From positions 67,632 to 75,284 of the forward strand of contig DOUE01000016.1 of the NCBI GenBank assembly GCA_003520745.1: a stretch of 7,653 bases of DNA. Reading direction: 5' to 3'. The position numbers and the translations under genes were made by a program. Every line of letters begins with the position of its first letter. Within the stretch, counting starts at the first letter, position 1. Below the pieces are notes generated by a model. That model was not told the DNA's origin, did no database searches, and saw nothing but the letters and a program-made list of their open reading frames with translations. Below, one piece after another: positions 1 to 4,777 of the stretch. The stretch is from Erysipelotrichaceae bacterium. Its GTDB lineage: Bacteria; Bacillota_I; Bacilli_A; Erysipelotrichales; Erysipelotrichaceae.

Positions 1-522
1 TTGACCTTCGTGATCAACGTGTTCGTGACGACCTATGAACATAAGCAAGGCAAGAAACTCCATTCCTCGATATTGATCAGCGACGCCCTGCATACTCGCA
101 GCGACTTGTTCGTCACCTTGGGGGTCATCGCTTCCTTGGTCGCGGTCAAGTTGGGCATGCCGGTTTGGATCGATCCGTTGGTATCGTTGGTCGTCGCCGG
201 TTTCATCCTGCGTGCAGCCTATGATATCTTTAAAATGGCCAGTGCGATCCTGCTGGATTCCAAAGCCGCCGACGAGAAGGAAATCCGGGAAGCGCTCAGC
301 GTCATCCCCGAAATCAAGGGCATGCACCACATCCGTTCCCGCGGGACCGAACAAAACCTTTTCATCGACATGCATGTTTTGGCGGATAAGGAAATGCTTT
401 TGATGGACGCCCATGCGTTGTCGCATCGGATCGAAAAGACCCTTCAAGCCCATTATCAACCTTCCAAAGTCCAAGTCATCACGCACATGGAGCCTTTCGT
501 CGAAAACTACAAGAAAAAGTGA
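1..522 (+). CDS. Cation diffusion facilitator (CDF) metal/H+ antiporter, C-terminal part (5' truncated)
   Basis: This is the 3' end of a CDF family efflux transporter, which exports divalent metals such as Zn, Fe, Mn or Co across the membrane in exchange for protons. The frame is open at the window edge and the first codon is TTG, so the true start probably lies upstream; about 173 residues are visible against a usual length near 300. At visible residues 28-35 the stretch SDALHTRSD contains the HxxxD-type metal site of transmembrane helix 5 (H31, D35). A hydrophobic helix follows, then D58-P59, another membrane segment, and from about residue 85 a soluble cytoplasmic domain (LLDSKAADEKEI...IRSRGTEQNLFIDMHVLAD) ending with the typical H-x-EP close (THMEPFVEN). 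The gene ends in TGA, the only TGA stop among the complete gene ends here. The substrate metal cannot be told from this part. Confidence 0.93.
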   Translation: MTFVINVFVTTYEHKQGKKLHSSILISDALHTRSDLFVTLGVIASLVAVKLGMPVWIDPLVSLVVAGFILRAAYDIFKMASAILLDSKAADEKEIREALSVIPEIKGMHHIRSRGTEQNLFIDMHVLADKEMLLMDAHALSHRIEKTLQAHYQPSKVQVITHMEPFVENYKKK

Positions 523-546
523 TGCGATCGAATCACTGATCGTATC
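521..546 (+). terminator. Weak hairpin over the CDF stop codon
   Basis: Arms GATGCGATC (521-529) and GATCGTATC (538-546) form a 9-bp stem with one G-U pair and an 8-base loop, starting inside the TGA stop. The following bases (GTTTGGG) are not a proper T-run, so this may be a weak terminator or mRNA 3'-end structure rather than an efficient terminator. Confidence 0.35.
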
Positions 547-627
547 GTTTGGGTGTATCCAGATCATCCTTTGGGCGATTTTGATTTCGCACCGATCAAG
601 ATTCTGTCGATATCATGAGGTATGGAA

Positions 628-849
628 ATGAAACGCTACCGCATCACCCTCCTCTGCAACGACATCGAGACCTATCGCTCCGATCCGGAATGGTTTTCCG
701 TGTGCTTCGATCTCTATCGGACCATCGTGCTAGCGTACGAAAGCGCCGGTTATCGTGTAATGGATTCGAAACAACGAGGGGACGAGGTTTCGGTTACGTT
801 GGAGTTGGGCAATCAACGGCGCGTCGTTTCACTTGAGGAAAACACGTAG
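628..849 (+). CDS. Small hypothetical protein, 73 aa
   Basis: I do not recognise this protein. It has 73 residues, no signal peptide and no membrane segment. The residue pattern suggests a small alpha/beta fold: a strand (RYRITLL, 3-9), a helix (about 22-40, with aromatic residues WF, CF and LY), then strands around 41-45, 53-60 and 64-69, with a charged C-terminus. Coding is supported by codon use like that of its neighbours and by a GAGG ribosome binding site at 617-620. That site lies 7 bases before ATG 628 but only 1 base before the in-frame ATG 622, so 628 is the better start. It follows the CDF gene after a 105-base gap in which I see no convincing promoter, so it may be read from the upstream transcript. 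It ends in TAG. Confidence 0.6.
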   Translation: MKRYRITLLCNDIETYRSDPEWFSVCFDLYRTIVLAYESAGYRVMDSKQRGDEVSVTLELGNQRRVVSLEENT

Positions 850-857
850 AATCACTG

Positions 858-887
858 TCGTTTTGTCCATATACGGGGACAAGACGA
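858..887. repeat. Inverted repeat / stem-loop after the 73-aa gene
   Basis: Arms TCGTTTTGTCC (858-868) and GGACAAGACGA (877-887) pair over 11 positions with one G-U, around an 8-base loop. It starts 9 bases after the stop of the 73-aa gene. No T-run follows on either strand, so it is not a textbook terminator. It could be an RNA 3'-end stabiliser or a DNA-binding site. Confidence 0.5.
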
Positions 888-928
888 GGAATACGAGGAG
901 TGTCGGGATCGATGTAGAATGGATCCTA

Positions 929-957
929 TTGTTATTTTCATAGGGCATGTCTACACT
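929..957 (+). promoter_or_regulatory. Possible promoter for the 42-aa microprotein gene
   Basis: TTGTTA (929-934) and TACACT (952-957) are separated by 17 bases, each matching the sigma-A hexamers at 4 of 6 positions. The predicted start near 963-965 would give a leader of about 78 bases that holds the hairpin at 969-1007. This is a weak match and remains a candidate only. Confidence 0.3.
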
Positions 958-968
958 GAAAGTAAGAT

Positions 969-1007
969 CGATACCGGATCGGGGTCGACGATCGATATCC
1001 CGTATCG
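969..1007 (+). repeat. Imperfect stem-loop in the leader of the 42-aa gene
   Basis: CGATAC-C-GGAT (969-979) pairs with ATCC-C-GTATCG (997-1007): 10 base pairs interrupted by one C-C mismatch, around a 17-base loop that itself contains short ATCG/CGAT arms. It lies 34 bases before ATG 1042, inside the presumed 5' leader, and could affect translation. No known riboswitch class is recognised. Confidence 0.35.
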
Positions 1008-1041
1008 CCAAAGCGATTCACTACGGGTAAGAGGGGGAGAC

Positions 1042-1170
1042 ATGCTTAAGTTCCTGATGTTGCTGTCGTATCGGAATCGAAAATGGTTATGGTTGCTTCC
1101 GTTCGCCTTCTTTTGGGAAGTAATGGCAGCGCTGTTGAAAGAGTCTGAGCGCCCCAAACATCGTTACTAG
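1042..1170 (+). CDS. Putative 42-aa single-pass membrane microprotein
   Basis: This short frame encodes 42 residues: a first hydrophobic patch (MLKFLMLLSY), a basic patch RNRK at 11-14, a hydrophobic aromatic segment WLWLLPFAFFWEVMAALL (15-32) long enough for one membrane helix, and a charged tail KESERPKHRY. The basic patch before the helix suggests N-in, C-out by the positive-inside rule. A purine-rich ribosome binding site, GAGGGGGAG (1031-1039), is suitably placed before ATG 1042. The same frame is open back to ATG 919, but that start has no usable ribosome binding site, so the short form is preferred. I recognise no family; there is only a loose resemblance to other small proteins with a K/R-W-x-LP helix start. 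It ends in TAG and is followed by a terminator at 1219. It could be a chance frame, but the ribosome binding site and composition argue for a real gene. Confidence 0.5.
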   Translation: MLKFLMLLSYRNRKWLWLLPFAFFWEVMAALLKESERPKHRY

Positions 1171-1218
1171 CCTTACGTCGACTAAAGTGAATGCGAATGA
1201 ACTGATGTCGATCGAACC

Positions 1219-1250
1219 AACACCTGTGAATATTGACAGGTGTTTTATAT
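1219..1250. terminator. Terminator shared by the 42-aa gene and cymR
   Basis: AACACCTGT (1219-1227) and ACAGGTGTT (1236-1244) form a perfect 9-bp stem with an 8-base loop. On the + strand the arm runs into TTTTATAT, a good intrinsic terminator. The hairpin also begins directly after the cymR stop codon (1245-1247, minus strand), so it can close the converging cymR transcript, though its T-run on that side is weak (GTTGGTT). Confidence 0.8.
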
Positions 1251-1667
1251 GTAAAACATCATCGCTTCCCGTTTATGTTTGGAGGTTTCGACAAGCGATG
1301 TCAGCGTAATCGATTTGAGAGTCTCATCGAGTGTAGATTGCATCGGGTTAAAAACATGTTCGATAAGGATATGTTGCAGGTCGGTGTTCGACCCGACCGA
1401 CGTTTCATGTTCAAACAAAGAAGGTTCAAGGACGCATAGAAGATCATAGACCGTGGTTTGGGCCGAACTGATGCGATATCCACCCTGGGGTCCTTTGGTC
1501 GATTGAACCAGATTCCCGTTCTTCAGCAAGGAAAGGACTTGTTCCAAATAGAGTTTGGATAAACCGAGCTCTTGGCTCAATTTCGATATTGGAACCCATT
1601 GCGTCGGTTCCTCACCCAGTTTCACCATGACGGCGAGTCCGTATCTGCCTTTGGTCGAGATTCGCAT
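1245..1667 (-). CDS. cymR: Rrf2 family repressor, CymR-like (cysteine metabolism regulator)
   Basis: This 140-residue transcription factor has the Rrf2 layout. The N-terminal winged helix-turn-helix opens with MRISTKGRYGLAVMVKL, the recognition helix is around 36-48 (LSKLYLEQVLSLL), and the wing GPQGGYR is at 59-65. A dimerisation helix and tail follow. It lacks the three-cysteine cluster of iron-sulfur sensors such as IscR and NsrR; its only Cys is residue 78. The C-terminus ends AMMFYI, close to the AYMFYI end I recall for Bacillus subtilis CymR. CymR represses cysteine and sulfur uptake genes and, as known from Bacillus, acts in complex with CysK. Here cysK is the divergent neighbour, which strongly supports the assignment. 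AAGGAGGA (1671-1678 on the complement) is a strong ribosome binding site for this start. Autoregulation is likely because the promoters overlap. Without the cysK context one would say only Rrf2 family. Confidence 0.88.
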   Translation of the reverse strand: MRISTKGRYGLAVMVKLGEEPTQWVPISKLSQELGLSKLYLEQVLSLLKNGNLVQSTKGPQGGYRISSAQTTVYDLLCVLEPSLFEHETSVGSNTDLQHILIEHVFNPMQSTLDETLKSITLTSLVETSKHKREAMMFYI

Positions 1668-1687
1668 GTTTCCTCCTTGCCTCCTGA

Positions 1688-1716
1688 TTGACAGGCGGGA
1701 TAAAATCCGTCATAAT
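1688..1716 (+). promoter_or_regulatory. Sigma-A promoter of cysK
   Basis: A perfect -35 TTGACA (1688-1693), a 17-base spacer and -10 CATAAT (1711-1716, 5 of 6) form the best promoter in the window. Transcription should start near 1723, giving a leader of about 37 bases, too short for a T-box or S-box. Confidence 0.8.
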
Positions 1717-1723
1717 TATAACA
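1715..1723 (-). promoter_or_regulatory. Extended -10 promoter of cymR
   Basis: On the minus strand TATAAT (1720-1715) is preceded by TG and one base (TGTTATAAT), an extended -10 element. No good -35 is seen. The hexamer overlaps the -10 of the cysK promoter, so RNA polymerase can probably occupy only one of the two at a time. Confidence 0.6.
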
Positions 1724-1747
1724 TACAAAACATAGTTGTATACTATG
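1723..1747. promoter_or_regulatory. Candidate CymR operator: overlapping inverted repeats
   Basis: Two interlocking palindromes lie at the cysK transcription start: ATACAA (1723-1728) with TTGTAT (1736-1741), spacer 7, and CATAGT (1731-1736) with ACTATG (1742-1747), spacer 5. A protein bound here would block cysK start-site clearance and the upstream side of the cymR promoter. Assignment to CymR rests on position and divergent arrangement; I did not match it to a published consensus. Confidence 0.45.
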
Positions 1748-1759
1748 ATAGGAGGAAAG

Positions 1760-2698
1760 ATGAATAAAATCTATACAAGCGTCACCGAAATGGTTGGCAA
1801 TACACCGTTGTTGGAGGTTGGGAATCTATCTAGAAAACATGGATTGAAAGCGCGTGTCTTGGTGAAACTGGAGTCCAAGAATCCGGGAGGGTCGGTGAAA
1901 TGCCGCATCGCCAAAAGCATGATCGAGACCGCCGAGCGGGAAGGCAAGTTGAAAGAGGGTTCGATCATCATCGAACCGACCAGCGGGAACACCGGGATCG
2001 GTTTGGCGTTCATCGCCGCTGCGAAAGGGTATCGGATCATCTTGACCATGCCCGAAACCATGTCCATCGAACGGCGTAAACTGTTGGCGGCCTACGGGGC
2101 GGAATTGGTGTTGACCGAAGGACCCAAAGGAATGAAGGGCGCGATCGCCAAAGCGGAAGAACTGGTGAGAGAAACACCGAATGCGTTCATGCCGTCGCAG
2201 TTCGACAATCCAGCCAACCCCCAAATCCACTTCTTGACCACGGGTCCTGAAATCTATAACGACACCGACGGCAAAGTCGACATCTTCGTCGCAGGGATCG
2301 GGACGGGTGGAACAATCACGGGTGTGGGCGAATATTTGAAATCGAAGGATAAAAATGTTAAAATCATAGCGGTGGAACCCAAAGATTCACCGATGTTGAG
2401 CGAAGGGAAAGCCGGACCCCATAAGATCCAAGGCATCGGAGCCGGATTCGTCCCTTCGATCCTGAATACATCCATCTACGATGAAGTCGTCACCGTGGAA
2501 ACCGAAGAAGCGTTCGCCGCTTCGCGCGATCTGGCGCGGACGGAGGGTGTCTTGGCCGGAATCTCCTCGGGAGCTGCTTTGCATGTCGCGCTGAATTTGG
2601 CACGACGGGATGAAAACGCCGGGAAGACGATCGTCGTCCTGCTCCCCGATAGCGGGGAACGCTATCTCTCGACAGCGCTCTTTGGGACCAACGAATAA
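1760..2698 (+). CDS. cysK: Cysteine synthase (O-acetylserine sulfhydrylase), PLP-dependent
   Basis: This cytoplasmic enzyme of 312 residues makes L-cysteine from O-acetylserine and sulfide. The PLP lysine is K47 in NPGGSVKCR (41-49); the Cys after the lysine also occurs in E. coli CysK, so it is not a defect. The phosphate and substrate loop TSGNTG is at 74-79, the MPETMSIERRKLL block characteristic of CysK is at 97-109, the PLP phosphate loop GTGGT is at 181-185, and GPHKIQGIGAGF and the late SGERYLSTALF block are also present. Length is normal for the family. ATG 1760 is chosen over ATG 1736 because AGGAGG (1750-1755) sits directly before it. The gene is divergent from cymR and 17 bases before an ECF S-component gene, with no terminator between, so the pair is probably one operon. 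CysK may also be the CymR partner, as in Bacillus. Confidence 0.95.
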   Translation: MNKIYTSVTEMVGNTPLLEVGNLSRKHGLKARVLVKLESKNPGGSVKCRIAKSMIETAEREGKLKEGSIIIEPTSGNTGIGLAFIAAAKGYRIILTMPETMSIERRKLLAAYGAELVLTEGPKGMKGAIAKAEELVRETPNAFMPSQFDNPANPQIHFLTTGPEIYNDTDGKVDIFVAGIGTGGTITGVGEYLKSKDKNVKIIAVEPKDSPMLSEGKAGPHKIQGIGAGFVPSILNTSIYDEVVTVETEEAFAASRDLARTEGVLAGISSGAALHVALNLARRDENAGKTIVVLLPDSGERYLSTALFGTNE

Positions 2699-2715
2699 CG
2701 AAAAGAGGATTCCCT

Positions 2716-3312
2716 ATGAACCCTAACCGAAAACGGATTTTGGAGATCACGACGACCGGCCTTTTCATGGCCATCATCATCGTGATGACGTTCATCCCCA
2801 ACCTAGGCTATATCCAAATCAACGTCCTATCGATCACGACCTTGCATATCCCGGTCATCGTCGGTTCCGTGCTTTTAGGTCCGGTCGGAGGGTTGATCCT
2901 CGGCGCGACCTGGGGGATCACCAACTGGATCAACGCCCTGCAATATCCGATCGAAGGCGTCATCTTCATGAACCCTTTGATTTCGGTCGTTCCGCGCATC
3001 ATCGTCGGTTTGGTCGTCGGCTTCGGATCGGTCTGGCCGGTCTTGAAATCGGATTCCAAAAACAAAATCGCGCGATTCTTCGCGAACACGCATGTACGCG
3101 ATGTCACCTTGGCGATCGTGGGTACGATGACCAACACGGTCCTTGTTCTTTCCGCCATCGGTTTGTTCGCATCGACGATCGCTTGGCCGTTCAGTCAAAC
3201 TTTCACGGTGATCGTGCAGGTCGTCCTCAGTTTGAACGGTTCGGTCGAGTTGGTTTCGGCCATCGTCATCGTACCGATCGTACTGGCCGCGCTTCGTCGC
3301 ATCCGGAAATAA
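2716..3312 (+). CDS. ECF transporter S component (vitamin-binding membrane subunit), PanT-like
   Basis: This integral membrane protein of 198 residues is the substrate-binding S component of an energy-coupling factor transporter; it needs the shared EcfA/EcfA'/EcfT module, which is not in this window. About six hydrophobic segments are visible (roughly 14-29, 44-56, 58-75, 86-109, 130-152 and 161-192). Family blocks are TLHIPVIVGSVLLGP (42-56), the glycine-rich GLILGATWGI and NPLISVVPRI (86-95). These resemble S components annotated for pantothenate, but related ones carry folate or other vitamins, so the substrate is a guess. GAGG (2705-2708) lies 7 bases before the start. The gene follows cysK closely and ends at a strong terminator. 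Co-expression with cysteine synthase would suit a pantothenate importer feeding coenzyme A, or another sulfur-linked vitamin. Confidence 0.85.
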   Translation: MNPNRKRILEITTTGLFMAIIIVMTFIPNLGYIQINVLSITTLHIPVIVGSVLLGPVGGLILGATWGITNWINALQYPIEGVIFMNPLISVVPRIIVGLVVGFGSVWPVLKSDSKNKIARFFANTHVRDVTLAIVGTMTNTVLVLSAIGLFASTIAWPFSQTFTVIVQVVLSLNGSVELVSAIVIVPIVLAALRRIRK

Positions 3313-3318
3313 GTCTTC

Positions 3319-3341
3319 AACATCCTTCGGGATGTTTTTTT
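3319..3341 (+). terminator. Intrinsic terminator of the cysK operon
   Basis: AACATCC (3319-3325) and GGATGTT (3330-3336) form a perfect 7-bp stem capped by a UUCG tetraloop and followed by TTTTT. It begins 6 bases after the stop of the S-component gene. Confidence 0.92.
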
Positions 3342-3355
3342 ATGGTCATCTGGTT

Positions 3356-3372
3356 ATGAGAATGTTTCTCAT
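3356..3372. promoter_or_regulatory. Fur/PerR-like operator before sod
   Basis: ATGAGAA (3356-3362) and TTCTCAT (3366-3372) are a perfect inverted repeat around TGT. Read as a 7-1-7 site, 3357-3371 agrees with the Fur consensus TGATAATNATTATCA at 11 of 14 positions. It lies just before the likely -10 TATGAT (3373-3378), where a bound repressor would block polymerase. Fur, PerR or a related regulator are all possible. Confidence 0.55.
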
Positions 3373-3378
3373 TATGAT
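3373..3378 (+). promoter_or_regulatory. Likely -10 element of sod
   Basis: TATGAT matches the -10 consensus at 5 of 6 positions and lies 35 bases before the start codon. The -35 region (CTGGTT at 3350-3355, 17-base spacing) is poor, which fits a regulated promoter. Confidence 0.45.
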
Positions 3379-3407
3379 AGACTTAAATCATCTTAGGAGG
3401 ATACAAC

Positions 3408-4016
3408 ATGAAATACACCTTACCTGAACTTCCCTATGCCGTCGATGCGCTTGAACCGCATATCGATGCGTTAACAATGACGATTCACCACACCAAACAC
3501 CACCAGGCTTACATCGACAATCTCAACGCCGCACTACTCAAACATCCGGAACTCGAAAGCGTTCCGCTGGATATCTTGCTGGGGAACCTGGAAAAAGTAC
3601 CCGAAGACATCCGCGGCGCCGTTCGCAACCATGGCGGAGGCACCTTCAACCACAGTCTGTTCTGGAAGATCCTCGCCCCGGCCAGCGGGCAGTTGCCCGA
3701 AGGCGTTCTGCTTGAAGCGATCACGCGCGACTTCGGTAGTTTGGATGCTTTGAAAGAGAGTTTCAACACCGCCGCCAAAACCCGCTTCGGAAGCGGTTGG
3801 GCATGGTTGGTCGTTACCCCGGAAAAGACCTTGAAAGTCACTTCCACCCCGAATCAGGATGTTCCCTTCAACGAAGGCAAACCGATCTTAGGATTGGATG
3901 TCTGGGAACATGCCTACTACCTTCATTACCAAAACCGTCGTCCGGACTACGTCAGCGCATTCTGGAACATCGTGAATTGGACTGAAGTCGCAAACAACTT
4001 CCAGGATTCCCTCTAA
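3408..4016 (+). CDS. sodA: Superoxide dismutase, Fe/Mn family (Mn-type signature)
   Basis: This 202-residue cytoplasmic enzyme converts superoxide to oxygen and hydrogen peroxide. All four metal ligands are present: H27 (in MTIHHTKHHQAY), H82 (NHSLFW), D164 and H168 (DVWEHAYY). The substrate-gate Tyr is Y35. Metal choice markers are G77-G78 and Q150 in NQD, which match manganese rather than iron enzymes, though such enzymes can be cambialistic. One local difference is TFNH at 79-82 where many Mn enzymes have HANH. The gene stands alone, with AGGAGG (3395-3400) 7 bases before ATG, its own terminator, and a Fur/PerR-like palindrome in the promoter, suggesting metal- or peroxide-dependent control. 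Length and the end (FWNIVNWTEVANNF) are normal. Confidence 0.95.
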   Translation: MKYTLPELPYAVDALEPHIDALTMTIHHTKHHQAYIDNLNAALLKHPELESVPLDILLGNLEKVPEDIRGAVRNHGGGTFNHSLFWKILAPASGQLPEGVLLEAITRDFGSLDALKESFNTAAKTRFGSGWAWLVVTPEKTLKVTSTPNQDVPFNEGKPILGLDVWEHAYYLHYQNRRPDYVSAFWNIVNWTEVANNFQDSL

Positions 4017-4039
4017 TCCTTTTGAACCCCTTTCCTTTG

Positions 4040-4063
4040 GCCCGGTGGCGACCGGGCTTTTTT
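4040..4063 (+). terminator. Intrinsic terminator of sod
   Basis: GCCCGGT (4040-4046) and ACCGGGC (4051-4057) form a perfect 7-bp GC-rich stem with loop GGCG, followed by six T. Confidence 0.95.
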
Positions 4064-4087
4064 ATTTGCGTCGCTTTTCACAAGACG

Positions 4088-4096
4088 TGATATAAT
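4088..4096 (+). promoter_or_regulatory. Extended -10 promoter of the BusR-like gene
   Basis: TGATATAAT is a perfect extended -10 (TG-n-TATAAT, hexamer 4091-4096). A possible -35 is TTGCGT (4066-4071) with a long 19-base spacer. Start near 4103 leaves a leader of about 17 bases, which rules out the GTG at 4099 as the gene start. A small repeat TCAC/GTGA (4078-4081, 4087-4090) overlaps the promoter. Confidence 0.7.
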
Positions 4097-4119
4097 AAGT
4101 GCGAAAAACGGAGAGCCTT

Positions 4120-4746
4120 ATGAAACGAAACACGACCCAACCGGTATATGCGCAAATCGCCTTGGACATCGCAGCCAGGATCGCGCGTGAAGACCTCAAA
4201 GAAAACACGCGGATTTCAGGCCGTTCGCTGATGTCGAGCGAATACGGGGTGTCGCCTGAAACGATCCGCCGATCCCTGGGGTTGCTTGAGGAGACGGGCA
4301 TCGTCGAAGTCCGCCATAACAGCGGGGCGATCATCAAGTCCAAGCAGCAGGCCTTGCTTTATCTTGAACGCTTCAGCGGAAAGAACGACATCCACCAGTT
4401 GAAACACGACTTGAAACTCCTGATGGTCGAACGGCAGAAACTCGACGACAAAATCGTCAGTCTGGTGTCGCAGATCGCCGACCGGAGTCAGAAATACAGC
4501 CATTCCGATCCGCTGATGAAGTTCGAGATCCCGATCCCCGCAGGGTCGCATATCATCGGGCAATCGATCGGCGAGTCCATGTTCTGGCAGAACACGCAGG
4601 CGACGATCATCGCCTTGATCCGCGACGGGAAAATGTTGCTTTCACCGGGGGCCACCGCGGTCTTCCAAGCGAAGGATACCGTCATCGTCGTCGGGGACAT
4701 CCAATTGGCGGACAACGTCAAAGAATTCGTGAAAATGAAAAAATAG
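4120..4746 (+). CDS. GntR-type regulator with RCK_C (TrkA_C) domain, BusR-like
   Basis: This 208-residue transcription factor has three parts. Residues 5-75 are a GntR winged helix (TQPVYAQIALDIAARI, then SEYGVSPETIRRSLGLLEETGIV, then the wing RHNSGA). Residues 88-125 are a charged, heptad-like helical linker. Residues 130-208 are an RCK_C domain (FEIPIPAGSHIIGQSIGE...FQAKDTVIVVGD). This order and length match BusR of Lactococcus and Streptococcus, which binds cyclic di-AMP through RCK_C and represses the betaine transporter genes busAB. A role in osmotic or potassium homeostasis is inferred by family; no such transporter is in the window. ATG 4120 is preferred over GTG 4099 because of GGAGAG (4110-4115) and the promoter position. 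The next gene, a U32 protein, begins 31 bases on, so the two may be co-transcribed, with a hairpin between them. Confidence 0.85.
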   Translation: MKRNTTQPVYAQIALDIAARIAREDLKENTRISGRSLMSSEYGVSPETIRRSLGLLEETGIVEVRHNSGAIIKSKQQALLYLERFSGKNDIHQLKHDLKLLMVERQKLDDKIVSLVSQIADRSQKYSHSDPLMKFEIPIPAGSHIIGQSIGESMFWQNTQATIIALIRDGKMLLSPGATAVFQAKDTVIVVGDIQLADNVKEFVKMKK

Positions 4747-4762
4747 TCCTTCGGGGCTATTT
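4741..4762 (+). terminator. UUCG hairpin spanning the BusR-like stop codon (weak terminator/attenuator)
   Basis: AAATAGTCC (4741-4749) and GGGCTATTT (4754-4762) form a 9-bp stem with one G-U and a UUCG tetraloop. The stem contains the TAG stop and is followed by only three T from its own arm, then CACG. It probably terminates only partly and ends 15 bases before the U32 start. Confidence 0.5.
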
Positions 4763-4777
4763 CACGTTGAGGTAACC

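Noticed and set aside
919..1041. Upstream extension of the 42-aa gene to ATG 919
   Set aside because: No usable ribosome binding site before 919 (the nearest GAGGAG is 18 bases away), the extension overlaps the putative promoter, and it encodes no recognisable segment.
1723..1759. T-box or S-box riboswitch before cysK
   Set aside because: The leader predicted from the promoter is only about 37 bases and contains no terminator or T-box core.
1895..1906. Cys in place of Asp after the PLP lysine of CysK (SVKCR) as a possible defect
   Set aside because: E. coli CysK has the same SVKCR sequence, so it is normal for this enzyme group.
1826..2230. 134-codon minus-strand frame within cysK
   Set aside because: Antisense shadow of a conserved enzyme, with no supporting signals.
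4099..4119. GTG 4099 as start of the BusR-like protein
   Set aside because: It overlaps the region immediately after the -10 and would lie upstream of the predicted transcript start; ATG 4120 has its own GGAGAG site.
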